From NCBI RefSeq assembly GCF_018596335.1, contig NZ_JAHEPS010000011.1:1-64000 (forward strand): a DNA stretch of 64,000 nt, read 5' to 3'. The notes under the pieces were generated by a model. It was not told the DNA's origin, searched no databases, and worked only from the letters and a program-made list of their open reading frames with translations. Shown piece after piece: positions 25,248 through 34,994 of the stretch (its first letter is position 1; each line of letters starts with the position of its first letter). Source of the stretch: Shewanella jiangmenensis. GTDB taxonomy: Bacteria > Pseudomonadota > Gammaproteobacteria > Enterobacterales > Shewanellaceae. The translations under genes and the position numbers were made by a program.

Positions 25248-26202
25248 ACTGATGACTCGCGTTAATTATCAATTGCCCAGCGCTGCAATCCGGATTCACA
25301 AACACCCCCACCTGTACTTCCATCAGGTGGGTGTCGGAAAACTGCAGCTGCGTTTGCCGTGCTTTGGGGATGGACGACTGCGCCAGCGCGTTGCTGTCGC
25401 CAAAGGCATAATCGACCCGGCCGTGCTCGAGCATTTTAAGGCCCGTGTCGATATCGCTGACGTACTCAACCGCAAGACCGGCATCGGTAAATTGCTTGAT
25501 AAAATGACCATCAATAATAGAGCGCAGCACCGCCACTTTGGCGGGGGCAAGCTGGACTAAGCTGTCCCAGACAAAGGGCTCTGGAGCACTGCGGCGAAAC
25601 AACCCCAGTGCAACCTTTTCATCCGACAGGGGCACAAATCGCGCCTGACCGCTGACTATGTCCGGCGGTGGGTAGAAGGAGGCGCACCAATTGCCTTCTG
25701 CTATTTCAGTTTGGGCGCGGGCCGAGGGCAAAAAGCGCGGCCGGATCTCAAGGGTGATGGCCGCATCCTGCAGATAGTCAGTCAGCACGGTAAAATTACT
25801 GCCGTTATTTGCCTGAGTTTTGGTGGTAAAAGGCGGGTATTCGACCGCGATAACCGTAAGTGGCTGCAAAGCCTCCTGATTGCCTGCAATTTCACTTCTA
25901 TCAGCAGCGATGCCGTGAGCCGTTTTAGCGTGCACAGCTTCTTTGGTTTTTACCGCTTCTGTGGTTTGCACTGCCTCTATGGTTTGCACTGCCTGTGTGG
26001 TTTGCACAGCTTCATTGCTTGGCGCAACCTCAGTATTTGGCGCGGCTTCGCTGCCGGGCTCAGCCTTAAGCGCAGCGCTGAATACCGCCAACGCCAGACA
26101 CATCAGTAACCTTTGCCTGCGGATAGCCGCGTTGGCGCTACGGTTGGAATATGTGTTGTTGGCGCTGATATTGGATTTGGTGTTGAAGTGAGCTGTGGAC
26201 AA
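25246..26202 (-). CDS. Periplasmic solute-binding protein (SBP family 3)-like
   Basis: A 318-aa protein with a TTG start supported by GGGAGG 5 bases upstream. A signal peptide is visible (RRQRLLMCLALAVFSAALKA), followed by a low-complexity linker (~50-95) built of repeats such as AVQTTE. The mature part (~115-318) reads as a family 3 amino-acid-type binding protein (LTVIAVEYPPFTTK, GNWCASFYPPP, GRVDYAFGDSNAL). Many such Shewanella proteins stand alone without an ABC transporter, as here. Ligand unknown. It is convergent with the mobile region and downstream of the pullulanase gene. Confidence 0.8.
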   Translation of the reverse strand: MSTAHFNTKSNISANNTYSNRSANAAIRRQRLLMCLALAVFSAALKAEPGSEAAPNTEVAPSNEAVQTTQAVQTIEAVQTTEAVKTKEAVHAKTAHGIAADRSEIAGNQEALQPLTVIAVEYPPFTTKTQANNGSNFTVLTDYLQDAAITLEIRPRFLPSARAQTEIAEGNWCASFYPPPDIVSGQARFVPLSDEKVALGLFRRSAPEPFVWDSLVQLAPAKVAVLRSIIDGHFIKQFTDAGLAVEYVSDIDTGLKMLEHGRVDYAFGDSNALAQSSIPKARQTQLQFSDTHLMEVQVGVFVNPDCSAGQLIINASHQ

Positions 26203-26271
26203 GGCAGCCTCCCTCGATTCGCTTTACCAAAAAGCTTAATCGGCGATGGCAAACTTTGCCGCCTGCGCCAT

Positions 26272-26298
26272 AAAAAAGAGCGCCGATTGGCGCTCTTT
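26272..26298 (-). terminator. Terminator after the pullulanase gene
   Basis: Arms AAAGAGCGCC / GGCGCTCTTT around a 4-base loop, with a T6 run on the minus strand. It lies about 20 bp after the pullulanase stop. Confidence 0.85.
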
Positions 26299-26319
26299 GA
26301 CTTGCTTGAACATCACAAC

Positions 26320-29300
26320 TCAGAGCTTGGTCACCGTCAGTTTTGGCGAGCGGGGATCCGGCCCTTCAACACTGAAACGATAGCTGCCGGCTTCGCTCAC
26401 ATTAAGCTTAAGGTTGGCACCCTTGGCGGCAAGCGGCTCGGCCTCGGCCAATGTCACATCGGCAAGCTCGCCGGATACAGCACCAAAGTCCACCGTGCTC
26501 CAGTCGGCGCTGGCCACTTTAAACTCCACCGCGCCTGCGTCCAGACTGATATCGACGCTGTAGCGGCCGCCGCCCTGATACACCAGTGCGTTACCTGTGC
26601 CCCAGCCATTCATGCCGCCGCGCAGGTACACGCTGTTGCCGGCAAAAATGTCGGTTTTATACACGCTTAGCACAGGTGCGCTGCGGTCAGACATATCGAA
26701 GATAAAGCTGTACTCTGTGTCCTCATCGAAATTAAGGCTAAGGTTGCCGCCCTTGGCTGCGAGCGCCTTTTCGGTGCCCAGGGTCACGGAGCCATCGGCG
26801 TCGGCGCTGCCGAAGTCGACCGTGCTCCAGTCGCTGGAGGCAACCTTAAAGCCCTTGCTGCCGGCGGTAACCTGTACATCGGCGCGGTAAATGCCGCCGC
26901 CAAGGTAAGTGAGCTGATTGCCTGTGCCCCAGCCATTCATGTCGCCGCGCAGGTACACCTGCACGCCGGGGAACGGCTCTTCGTTGTACACCTTAAGCTG
27001 TGGCAGCTCCTTGTTGCTGGCATCCAGCGCAAACACATAGGTCGCGGCCGTGGTTACGCTGAACTTCAGGTTGGCACCTTTGGCTGCAAGGCTTTCACTC
27101 ACCCCTTCATCCACCACGGCCACATCGGCCGACAGGGCACCAAAGTCCACCGTGTTCCAGTCTTCGCTGGCAAGCTTGAACTCGTAGTTACCGGCAGCGA
27201 GGCTGATGGCAACGCGATATTCTCCGCCGCCGACATAACTCATGGCGTTGGCGGTGCCCCAGCCGTTCATGCCGCCGCGCACATACACAGTGGTGCTGCC
27301 AAAAGGCACCACATCCGGCGCGCCCACAGTGGCTGTGGCGGCCAGGCCATCGCCCTGGCTGTCGCCCTGGGTTTTGACAAACACCGCCGTGGTGTACGCA
27401 GGCACAGTGAAGGTGCCCTCGTTATCACCAGCGCTGAAGAAGGCGCCGCGCACCCGGCTGTCGATTGAGGTTTGCTGCAGCGGATGCAGGCTGAAACCGG
27501 CGGCAGTGGGCACAGTATGTGACTGCTCATCGGCGGTGGCGTTAACCATTACCAGCAGCGCATCTATGTTCGGGTCGAGGTCGGCAAGCCCCGCGCCATC
27601 ATCGATGCTCATCACAATCACGCCCTGCTTCTGACGCTTACCCACGTTGTGGAAACCCACCCGCGCTATGATGTCATCGGCGGTGGTGAGGCGCAGCAGC
27701 TTGGTTTGCTTACGAATTTGCAAAAACTCACCAAACACGCTGGAAGCAAACTGAATGTCGCTGCCAGACACAGCCGCATTGGGGTTGGCCGAAATGCCAG
27801 CGATAGTGCCCCAGTTGCTGCCGTTATCCTGTGCCAGCGGCAGACCCACGTTCCAGTTGTTGCTGCTCTGGCTGAAATCGACAAAGTTGAACCAGTCACC
27901 GGCATCGTAGCTGTTGCGGTCCATCGACTTGGAGCGCAGCATGTCGCCGCCAAGCTGCAGGAACGGAATACCCTGACTGAGCAGCGGCAGAGTGGCGGCG
28001 ATATTCTGGGTGCGAACCCTGTCTTCCACGCTCATGCCGATGGGATGGCTGTATTGCAGCTTGTCCCACAGGGTTTCGTTGTCGTGTTTGGAGACATAGT
28101 TGATGATATCGGCCGGATCCTCAGCATAGGCGGTCGGCTGTGAGTTCCAGCTGAAGCTGCTGCCCTTGGCCGAGTTGCCGTTGAAGTCTTTCAGCACGTA
28201 GTTTTTCAGGTTGCCGGCCATCGACAGACGGAGGGTGTCCTGATCCCGCAGTGCTTCGTCGCTGGCGCTGCTGGCAAACAGCTTGCCGCCGCGAATGGCT
28301 TCGCGGATGCGATCGTTGTAGCTGCCCACTTCACTGCCGGCAAGATTCGCCTGGGTTGCCTGCTCAAACAGGCGGTTATCGGCAACCTCACCAAAGTTCC
28401 AGCCTTCGCCGTAGAAGTAGTTGTCTGGGTCTACCGCCTGCACCGCCGCGCGGGCCGCGAGCAGTTCTGACTTGGGAATATGGCCCATGATGTCAAAGCG
28501 GAAACCGTCGTAGCCGTAGTCCCGCGCCAGCGTGACCAGAGTATCGGTCATCAGCTTGGACATCATCACATGCTCGGTGGCGGTGTTTTCGCAGCAGGTA
28601 GAGCGCTGCATGTCGCCGCTGACCGGGTCGTATCTGTGGTAGTAGCCGGGCACCACTTTATCCAGCACAGAGTTGTCGTACAGCCCCGATGAGCTGGTGT
28701 GGTTGTAGACCACATCCAGCACGGTGCGCAGACCAATCTGGTGCAAAGACAGGTTCATGGCGCGCAACTCTTTTACCCGCGCTATGCCATCGGGGCTGGA
28801 GGCATAACTGCCCTCCGGCGCCATAAAGTGCTGTGGATCGTAACCCCAGTTGAAGCCATCCAGCCCGCGCATGGCCTGTATCAGCGCCTGGGCATCGCTT
28901 GAGCCCGGCAGCGCCTGCTCCAGCAAACTCTGGATGCTGGCCGCCTTGTTCTGGGTTTTACAGGCATCGGCGCCATCGTTGATGCGGGCACAGAGGGTGC
29001 CGAGGGTGTCGGTAATGTCCACCCGCTCTGACTCAAGCTCATTCACGGTCGCCATGTCGGTGGCAGGCAGCACATGGAAGTGGGTCAGGCCCTCGGCGGC
29101 AAGCTTGCTCAGGTGCTGCATCGGCGCACTGTCAAGCTCGGTAAAGGCCAGATACTTGCCACGGTTTGGCGCCGAGGTGCTCTCGTCGCGGATGCTGAAA
29201 TCGCGGATATGGCCTTCGTACACCACCGCATCTTCCGGATCGGCAATGGCCGGCACCTCGTGATTGTCCCAACCTTCCGGCTTGGTGTCGGCGTCATCCA

Positions 29301-30645
29301 GGTTCACAAACTGGCTGAAGCGGCCATTGGCAGACACGTTGACCGAGTAAGGATCGGTGGTTTCGAGGGTTTCGAGCTTTTTACTGACCGGATGGTACAG
29401 CTTAAGCTCGTAGCGATAGAGCTTGCGGTCAAAGTCGCTGCCGGACACACGCCAAACGCCGCTTTGCACATCCTCAGTCATGGGCACTGATTTAATGAGC
29501 TTTTTATCGCTATCGTACAGCTTGAGCGACACCGATTGCGCAGTCGGCGCCCACAGGGCGGCAGTGACTGTGCTGCCATCGTATTGCACCCCGAGCGCGG
29601 CTTCGTTGGCATCCGCCTCGCCGCTGGTGTAAAGCTCATCCAGCGCCTTGGCCGTTTGCACATAGGTGGCATAAAGCGGCTTGCCATCAGCATCATAGGA
29701 GGCCATCACCAGCTGGCTCTTACCAAGCTCGCGGGCCTTGTCGTCACTCACATCGAGGGCAAAGGCATTCCAGCTCGCGATAGCGGGCGCGCGGGCCTTT
29801 TGGGCGTCGTCGAGGCTGGTCTGGCTCAGTTCAAATTGCTCGCCGCTGACGCCGGTCTCATCGCTGATACTGAGATCAGCCGCCTTGGAGGCATGCAGGC
29901 TCACTTTGGCGACGCCTTCATCGCTCTGATCCCACACAAGGGTGTGGCGATCAAGCCAGTGGGCGCTCATGCCGCTGATGCTGGCGGGCTGAGCGCCAAG
30001 GTTCAGAATGGGATACTCAAACACAGATGGAGTGGCGTGCAGGGTAAAGTTCATCCGCACAAACTTGGCATCGTCCTGCTTGAGCGGCATCTTGAAGTCG
30101 CCATCCCCCAGCGCCTTGCCCGAGCCTTCGGTGCCTATGTGGATGATAAAGTTACCGCATTCACCATAGCCGGGTTTGAGTTTCACAATCCAGTAGGCGC
30201 CGTAGTTCGGATCTATGCCATCAAACTCATGACCGTTGGCCCAGTCGCTGCTGTCAAAAGGCGCTGCATAGGCATCGCAGCTGTCGCTGTTCCAGGTATG
30301 CAGGCGGTAGCCGTTGTACACAGGATCATTGGGAGTGTTGCTGGCGTCTTTCGGGCGGTTGTAATACAGCACGGCCTCATCGGCGGCCGGAAAATACACC
30401 GGGTCCGGCAGCGTGGGGTCGGCGCCCACCACACATTGCTCGTTTTTGGCATCGGGCACTGTGGGCGGAGTGCATTTAATCGGTGGCGGCGCCACGCACT
30501 GGGTACCGCTGGCATCGGGCACCATGGGCACATCGCAGGTCAACAGTACCTTGCCCGGCTCAGAAGAATCGCTGCCGCAGCCACCAAGGACAAGCGCCCC
30601 CAGCAGCACCGCACACAGACGAAAAAGGTTGGTCTTACTCAGCAT
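26320..30645 (-). CDS. pulA: Surface lipoprotein pullulanase (type I) with three C-terminal repeats
   Basis: A 1441-aa alpha-1,6-glucan debranching enzyme. The lipobox LVLGGCG near residue 22 indicates a lipoprotein. A Cys/Pro-rich linker is followed by a CBM41-like region (~85-220), a CBM48-like region (~345-450) and the GH13 catalytic domain with FNWGYDP, DVVYNHT, the nucleophile Asp in GFRFDIMGH, the acid/base Glu in YGEGWNFG and VSKHDNE. The last ~300 residues are three ~98-aa repeats, each containing MNGWGT and DWSTVDFG or a close variant, probably starch-binding. GGGGAG precedes the start. It pairs with the TonB receptor gene upstream, so debranched maltodextrins are likely imported by it. 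Confidence 0.93.
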   Translation of the reverse strand: MLSKTNLFRLCAVLLGALVLGGCGSDSSEPGKVLLTCDVPMVPDASGTQCVAPPPIKCTPPTVPDAKNEQCVVGADPTLPDPVYFPAADEAVLYYNRPKDASNTPNDPVYNGYRLHTWNSDSCDAYAAPFDSSDWANGHEFDGIDPNYGAYWIVKLKPGYGECGNFIIHIGTEGSGKALGDGDFKMPLKQDDAKFVRMNFTLHATPSVFEYPILNLGAQPASISGMSAHWLDRHTLVWDQSDEGVAKVSLHASKAADLSISDETGVSGEQFELSQTSLDDAQKARAPAIASWNAFALDVSDDKARELGKSQLVMASYDADGKPLYATYVQTAKALDELYTSGEADANEAALGVQYDGSTVTAALWAPTAQSVSLKLYDSDKKLIKSVPMTEDVQSGVWRVSGSDFDRKLYRYELKLYHPVSKKLETLETTDPYSVNVSANGRFSQFVNLDDADTKPEGWDNHEVPAIADPEDAVVYEGHIRDFSIRDESTSAPNRGKYLAFTELDSAPMQHLSKLAAEGLTHFHVLPATDMATVNELESERVDITDTLGTLCARINDGADACKTQNKAASIQSLLEQALPGSSDAQALIQAMRGLDGFNWGYDPQHFMAPEGSYASSPDGIARVKELRAMNLSLHQIGLRTVLDVVYNHTSSSGLYDNSVLDKVVPGYYHRYDPVSGDMQRSTCCENTATEHVMMSKLMTDTLVTLARDYGYDGFRFDIMGHIPKSELLAARAAVQAVDPDNYFYGEGWNFGEVADNRLFEQATQANLAGSEVGSYNDRIREAIRGGKLFASSASDEALRDQDTLRLSMAGNLKNYVLKDFNGNSAKGSSFSWNSQPTAYAEDPADIINYVSKHDNETLWDKLQYSHPIGMSVEDRVRTQNIAATLPLLSQGIPFLQLGGDMLRSKSMDRNSYDAGDWFNFVDFSQSSNNWNVGLPLAQDNGSNWGTIAGISANPNAAVSGSDIQFASSVFGEFLQIRKQTKLLRLTTADDIIARVGFHNVGKRQKQGVIVMSIDDGAGLADLDPNIDALLVMVNATADEQSHTVPTAAGFSLHPLQQTSIDSRVRGAFFSAGDNEGTFTVPAYTTAVFVKTQGDSQGDGLAATATVGAPDVVPFGSTTVYVRGGMNGWGTANAMSYVGGGEYRVAISLAAGNYEFKLASEDWNTVDFGALSADVAVVDEGVSESLAAKGANLKFSVTTAATYVFALDASNKELPQLKVYNEEPFPGVQVYLRGDMNGWGTGNQLTYLGGGIYRADVQVTAGSKGFKVASSDWSTVDFGSADADGSVTLGTEKALAAKGGNLSLNFDEDTEYSFIFDMSDRSAPVLSVYKTDIFAGNSVYLRGGMNGWGTGNALVYQGGGRYSVDISLDAGAVEFKVASADWSTVDFGAVSGELADVTLAEAEPLAAKGANLKLNVSEAGSYRFSVEGPDPRSPKLTVTKL

Positions 30646-30710
30646 AAGCTGTGTCTCCCCTCAAAAAAGGTACATGAGCGGCCGCATGGCGACCGCGGAG
30701 CAAATCTCGA

Positions 30711-33686
30711 TTACATGGCATAGGTGAACCCCAGGAAAAACTGGCGTCCGAAATACTGCAGGGTGCCGGTTTTGGCCTCGGTGCCGAAGTAGCTCTTGGT
30801 GGGCTCGTCGGTGAGGTTGTTGACCTGGAACAGCACCCCGAAGGCGTCGTTCACCTGATAGGAGGCCTGATAATCCACCACGGTTTCGGCGTCGAAGTTC
30901 ACTACCTGGCTGTTAATCGCCACCTGCTCGGACACAAAGTCAGAGCGGTAACGGGCGCTGATGCGGGTATCAAACCCTTCGTAGCCGTAAAACAGCGTCA
31001 GGTTAGCCACGTTTTCGGATAGGCCTTCGAGTGACTGGGGCACCGAATCACCGCCGAGGCTGGTGAGCTTTTGCACTTCGCTCTCGGTGTAGGAGTAACT
31101 GGCATTAACGCCAAGGCCATCGAAGGGCTCTGGCAGGGAGGCAAACACCTGGGTGTAAGCAAGCTCGACGCCACGGATATAACCGCCGCCGGTGTTGTTG
31201 ACCGCCGTGGTGTAGGTGCCGTTGGTGGTTTCAATCTGCTCGCCGCTGACCGGGTCGATGATAAACGCCGGCACGTTGAAGCCATTGCCGCGAAAATCAA
31301 ATTCCTCAATCGCCACAGTGTCGATAAAGGAGTCAATGTTCTTATAAAACAGCGCCGCCACCAGCGCGCCTTCTTCAATGTAGTGCTCGTACGACAGGTC
31401 ATACTGGGTCGCATAAAACGGCTTGAGGAAGGGGTTATTGGTACTGGAGCCATTAATCTCGCCATCGTCGTTGACCGAGGCGCTGATATCCCCCGCCAGA
31501 CGGTTGATGGGCGGCCGCGACATCACCTTGGCGGCCGCAAAGCGGATTTGGCTGTCGTCGGTGATTTTGAAATTGAGGTTAAGCGACGGCAGATAGTCGG
31601 TGTAATCAATACCCACCACGGTCGGCGCATACAGGGAGTTGACTATGCCGTTCTCATCGACAATGTACTGGGCGCCGAGGGTCGGATCGCCGCCGACATT
31701 CTGCAGCATGCTCGCCGACTGACTGGTATCGACCCGGCGCACACCGATGTTACCGGTAAGGGGCACCGAGCCAAGTTCGGCGTCTATGTTCAGCATCACG
31801 TAGGCCGCGAGCACCTCTTCATACACCTCGCCGCTTTGCAGCACAGACCAAGAGTAGTTGGTCGTGTAACCCTTGGGATCGAGCACCCCATCGGCGTTAC
31901 CCCAGGTTTGCACCGGCTGCGGAATACCCGCCGGGAACCAGGCGTTCAGCGCCTGATTAAGGTCAATCGCAAGATAAGAGGGGAAATAGCTGAAATCCCC
32001 CTGCCAATCGACCTTGGTGACCATCTCAGGGGTTAAGCGCAGCGGCGGCTCAGTGCTGGAAAAGCCGCCATCGTTACCGTACTCGAACACCGAGCGATCG
32101 TTACTGTAGGTTCGGTCCGACCAACGCACGCCAAACTGCAGCGACTGGGCCCAGCTGCTGTCGAAATCGTATTCCAAGTCGAGGCGATATGCGGTCAGTT
32201 CATCTTCGTTTTCATAGGGATAAATGCCGTACTTACTCACCATCACCCGGTTGATATCGGAGAAGGCATCGGCCTGACTGAAGCCCATGTCCGGCAGGTT
32301 AAGGCCGTTCAGTAAATAGCTGATGGAGACGTTTTCATCGAACATCGGCTTGTCGGCGTTGGCATCCACCGCCACGTTGGACCACAAAAGGCCGTTACGG
32401 AAATCGCTGCTCGCCTTGGATAAAGACACGTCAAAGGCGGCGCGGAAGGTTTCGCTTATCTGCCAGTTGGCGTTGAGGCCGTAGCTGTCGACGGCATCGA
32501 AGTCCTGGTTGTCGTCGTTTACCAGCTCGACCCGGGTATAGCTTTGGCTGGTGCGGTTGAAGGTGCCGCCAATCACCGAGTTGCCATCCAGCACCGGATT
32601 GGCCACCGCAGCGGTGGGGCCGCCGAGTTTCACCCTGAATCCCCGGGCAAAGGCTTCGCTGTCAAAACGGGACAAAAAGGCATCGGCCTTGAGGGTAAAG
32701 GCATCCACAGGTGCCCACTCCAGCGCCGCCATGTAGCCATTGCGGATCTCTACCCCGCCAAGGTGCTGCAGCTCAAACCCTTCGCTGATGTACTCGTTGC
32801 CGGGATTGGCATCGGGGCCGTCGATGTCATCAAGCTTGCCGTCCACATCTTTGTTGTCGGCGTAGGCAAGGCCAATAAACTGGGTCGCCACGCTGGGCTG
32901 ATCGAGCCGCGCATAGCCCAGCGCCAGCCCCAGGGTTTCATCGAGAAACTTGCCCTGATACGAAAAACTCACCCGGCTGCCGTAATCCTCGGCGCCATAC
33001 ACTTCACCGGCGCGGTCGTTGTACATGCCGCGCACGTTGGCGGTGAAACTTTGATCTTTTGCCGCCGCCAGCGGGCTTGCGGTGGCAAGCTCCACAGTGC
33101 CGGCGAGGCCGCCTTCAATCAGCGAGGCCTTGGGCGACTTGTACACCGCCGCCGAAGAAATCAGCTCTGACGGATACTGGTCAAATTCGATGCTGCGCGA
33201 GCCGCTGGTTGACACCTGCTCGCGGCCATTGAGGGTGGAAAACACAAAACCGCCGGCCATACCGCGGATATTGATTTCGGCCGCCTGCCCGCCGGTACGC
33301 ACCGCCGAGATCCCGGGCAGGCGCGTGAGCGCATCGGCCATGGACACATCGGGCAGCGAGCCCAAATCGTCCGCCGACAGCTGCTCAGACACGGTATCGC
33401 CAAAGCGTTTGGCATTGAGCGAATCAATCAGGCTGCGCCGATAGCCGGTGACCTCGATGACTTCCATCGGCTCGGCGTCATTGGCTTTGGCGGCGGGTTT
33501 ATCCGCTGCTGGCTTCTCAGCTGCTGATGCATCGGCGGCGCCCTGAGCTGTGGCAGCGGGTCGCTCCACGGCTGACTTATCGGCTGCAGCCGCCGTGGCA
33601 GCTTCGTCTGCCTGCGCCCACAGCATGCCGGGCAAACCGGCAGCCGCCAACGCCAGCGTCAGGACGCTGGGTTTGAATTTGAACAT
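30711..33686 (-). CDS. TonB-dependent receptor for maltodextrins (predicted)
   Basis: A 991-aa outer-membrane receptor. The signal peptide ends near LWAQA, followed by an Ala/Lys/Pro-rich extension (~25-75), then a TonB-box-like VIEVTGYRRS and a plug domain (SMADALTRLPGISAVRTGGQ, EINIRGMAGG). The rest is beta-barrel, ending QFFLGFTYAM. Most such receptors are 700-1000 aa. A GGGGGA ribosome binding site precedes the ATG. It ends 65 bp before the pullulanase gene on the same strand, which suggests an operon for alpha-glucan capture. Substrate is inferred from the neighbour. Confidence 0.9.
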   Translation of the reverse strand: MFKFKPSVLTLALAAAGLPGMLWAQADEAATAAAADKSAVERPAATAQGAADASAAEKPAADKPAAKANDAEPMEVIEVTGYRRSLIDSLNAKRFGDTVSEQLSADDLGSLPDVSMADALTRLPGISAVRTGGQAAEINIRGMAGGFVFSTLNGREQVSTSGSRSIEFDQYPSELISSAAVYKSPKASLIEGGLAGTVELATASPLAAAKDQSFTANVRGMYNDRAGEVYGAEDYGSRVSFSYQGKFLDETLGLALGYARLDQPSVATQFIGLAYADNKDVDGKLDDIDGPDANPGNEYISEGFELQHLGGVEIRNGYMAALEWAPVDAFTLKADAFLSRFDSEAFARGFRVKLGGPTAAVANPVLDGNSVIGGTFNRTSQSYTRVELVNDDNQDFDAVDSYGLNANWQISETFRAAFDVSLSKASSDFRNGLLWSNVAVDANADKPMFDENVSISYLLNGLNLPDMGFSQADAFSDINRVMVSKYGIYPYENEDELTAYRLDLEYDFDSSWAQSLQFGVRWSDRTYSNDRSVFEYGNDGGFSSTEPPLRLTPEMVTKVDWQGDFSYFPSYLAIDLNQALNAWFPAGIPQPVQTWGNADGVLDPKGYTTNYSWSVLQSGEVYEEVLAAYVMLNIDAELGSVPLTGNIGVRRVDTSQSASMLQNVGGDPTLGAQYIVDENGIVNSLYAPTVVGIDYTDYLPSLNLNFKITDDSQIRFAAAKVMSRPPINRLAGDISASVNDDGEINGSSTNNPFLKPFYATQYDLSYEHYIEEGALVAALFYKNIDSFIDTVAIEEFDFRGNGFNVPAFIIDPVSGEQIETTNGTYTTAVNNTGGGYIRGVELAYTQVFASLPEPFDGLGVNASYSYTESEVQKLTSLGGDSVPQSLEGLSENVANLTLFYGYEGFDTRISARYRSDFVSEQVAINSQVVNFDAETVVDYQASYQVNDAFGVLFQVNNLTDEPTKSYFGTEAKTGTLQYFGRQFFLGFTYAM

Positions 33687-34007
33687 AGAAAATCCCCCTG
33701 AACTGGCGAGTGCCGAAGCACCAATGCCTTATGGCTGCAATGCTGCAGCCTTATCAACGCTCCTTGTACCGCCAATCCCAAGGGAGCACCTTGTCATGCT
33801 TAAGCAATACTAATTCCGGTTAATTTCTAAGCTCAATCCAATGCATACGTATTCACAACAATTAAGCAACAAATGAGCATCACACCGCCCCGCCAGCGCA
33901 AAGGCAGAAGCAGAGGCAGAGCAAGGGTGATTAAACTCAGAAAAGAGCGGGTGGATAGCTGCGTGAAGATCATCTCGGCCATGTAACGGTAACTGTCAGC
34001 AGTTAAT
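33687..34007. other. Intergenic region upstream of the TonB receptor operon
   Basis: Without a gene. It should hold the receptor/pullulanase promoter, and a small ATACGTAT palindrome lies near 33844-33851. No sugar-regulator operator could be identified confidently. Confidence 0.45.
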
Positions 34008-34057
34008 GCAGTCAGCCGTTAATGCTGACTGCTGTTGACGCTGCCCGTCGTTAATGC
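34002..34057. repeat. Three spaced GTTAATGC repeats with a hairpin
   Basis: GTTAATGC occurs at 34002, 34018 and 34050, with steps of 16 and 32 bp. Perfect arms GCAGTCAGC (34008-34016) and GCTGACTGC (34024-34032) overlap the first two copies. It lies just beyond the yjjG terminator. Function is unknown; regular spacing hints at protein binding or a small repeat element. Confidence 0.5.
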
Positions 34058-34060
34058 TGA

Positions 34061-34094
34061 TAAACAAAGAGCGCCAAAAGGCGCTCTTTGTTTA
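34061..34094. terminator. Terminator after yjjG
   Basis: Perfect 15-bp arms (TAAACAAAGAGCGCC and complement) around an AAAA loop, 16 bp after the yjjG stop. The GAGCGCC core is shared with the pullulanase terminator. Confidence 0.85.
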
Positions 34095-34110
34095 TCATGA
34101 GTAGCAGATG

Positions 34111-34803
34111 TCAGGATGCAAGAAACGCCTGCAGCTCAGCGTAACAGCGCACTTCGAAATGGGGCGCTATGCCGCTGTCATTGGTTTTGGCGCCGGGGTT
34201 GTACCAGCAGGTATGCAGCCCGGCATTGAGGCCGCCCTGAATGTCGCTCGACAGGGTATCGCCCACCATCAGCACCCGCTCGCGGGCGGGGTTGCCCATG
34301 GCATCCAGCGCATGGTCAAAAATCGCCTTGTCGGGCTTGGCAAGGCCGACTTCTTCTGAAATGACCAAGAGTTCAAAGTGTTCGGCAAAGCCGGTGCGCT
34401 CAAGCCGAATGCGCTGCAGCTCGGTAAAACCGTTGGTGATAATGCCAAGGCGGTAGCGGCCTTTGAGGCTTTCAAGCAGCTCGGGCACCTGTGGCAGCGG
34501 CGCACAAATGTCGGCCATCGCCTGCAAAAAGCCTGAGTTAAGCTCGCCCGGTGCCACCCCAAGCCGTTCACCCCAGAGGGTAAATCGCTGCTCCTGCAGG
34601 GTTTTGGCGCTGATGCGGCCATCCTGATACGCAAGCCACAGCGGCTTATTCAGCTGTTGATACTCTTCGTAATGGGCCGTATCGAAATCCACCTCGAAAC
34701 GGGCGAAGAGGCGCTTAAGCCCGGCAAAGGCATCGAAATGAAACAGGGTTTCATCGGCATCGAATAACACCCAGTCAAAACTGCGTGGCTGGCGTTGGGA
34801 CAT
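34111..34803 (-). CDS. yjjG: YjjG-type HAD pyrimidine nucleotidase
   Basis: A 230-aa HAD-superfamily phosphatase. The nucleophile motif is VLFDADETLFHF, motif II is LGIITNGFTELQ, and motif III/IV is GLAKPDKAIFDHAL with VLMVGDTLSSDIQGGLNAG. YjjG dephosphorylates non-canonical pyrimidine nucleotides and helps to keep them out of DNA. The ATG at 34803 is chosen because the family begins near this point and GGAG lies upstream; a longer frame extends to 34935. It stands alone with a strong terminator. Confidence 0.92.
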   Translation of the reverse strand: MSQRQPRSFDWVLFDADETLFHFDAFAGLKRLFARFEVDFDTAHYEEYQQLNKPLWLAYQDGRISAKTLQEQRFTLWGERLGVAPGELNSGFLQAMADICAPLPQVPELLESLKGRYRLGIITNGFTELQRIRLERTGFAEHFELLVISEEVGLAKPDKAIFDHALDAMGNPARERVLMVGDTLSSDIQGGLNAGLHTCWYNPGAKTNDSGIAPHFEVRCYAELQAFLAS

Positions 34804-34994
34804 AAAACTCGGCTCCGGAAACTCAAACAGCAGGCATTGTAAGCCAAGGCGGCCGCGCCCCCAAACCTTGTGCCCTGAAACTTTGCCTCTGCCAGACGCA
34901 CAGTTGACGAATGAGTTGACCATAAAAATCGCCACAGGCGCAAAGCTGCTATTATTTTCACTGTTCAGACAGTAAAGCCAAGGCGGGAGAACCT

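Noticed and set aside
29536..30723. 395-codon open frame antisense to the pullulanase gene
   Set aside because: Mirror frame of a gene with intact catalytic motifs; no protein-like features.
31071..32036. 321-codon open frame antisense to the TonB receptor gene
   Set aside because: Shadow frame; the receptor on the other strand is unambiguous.
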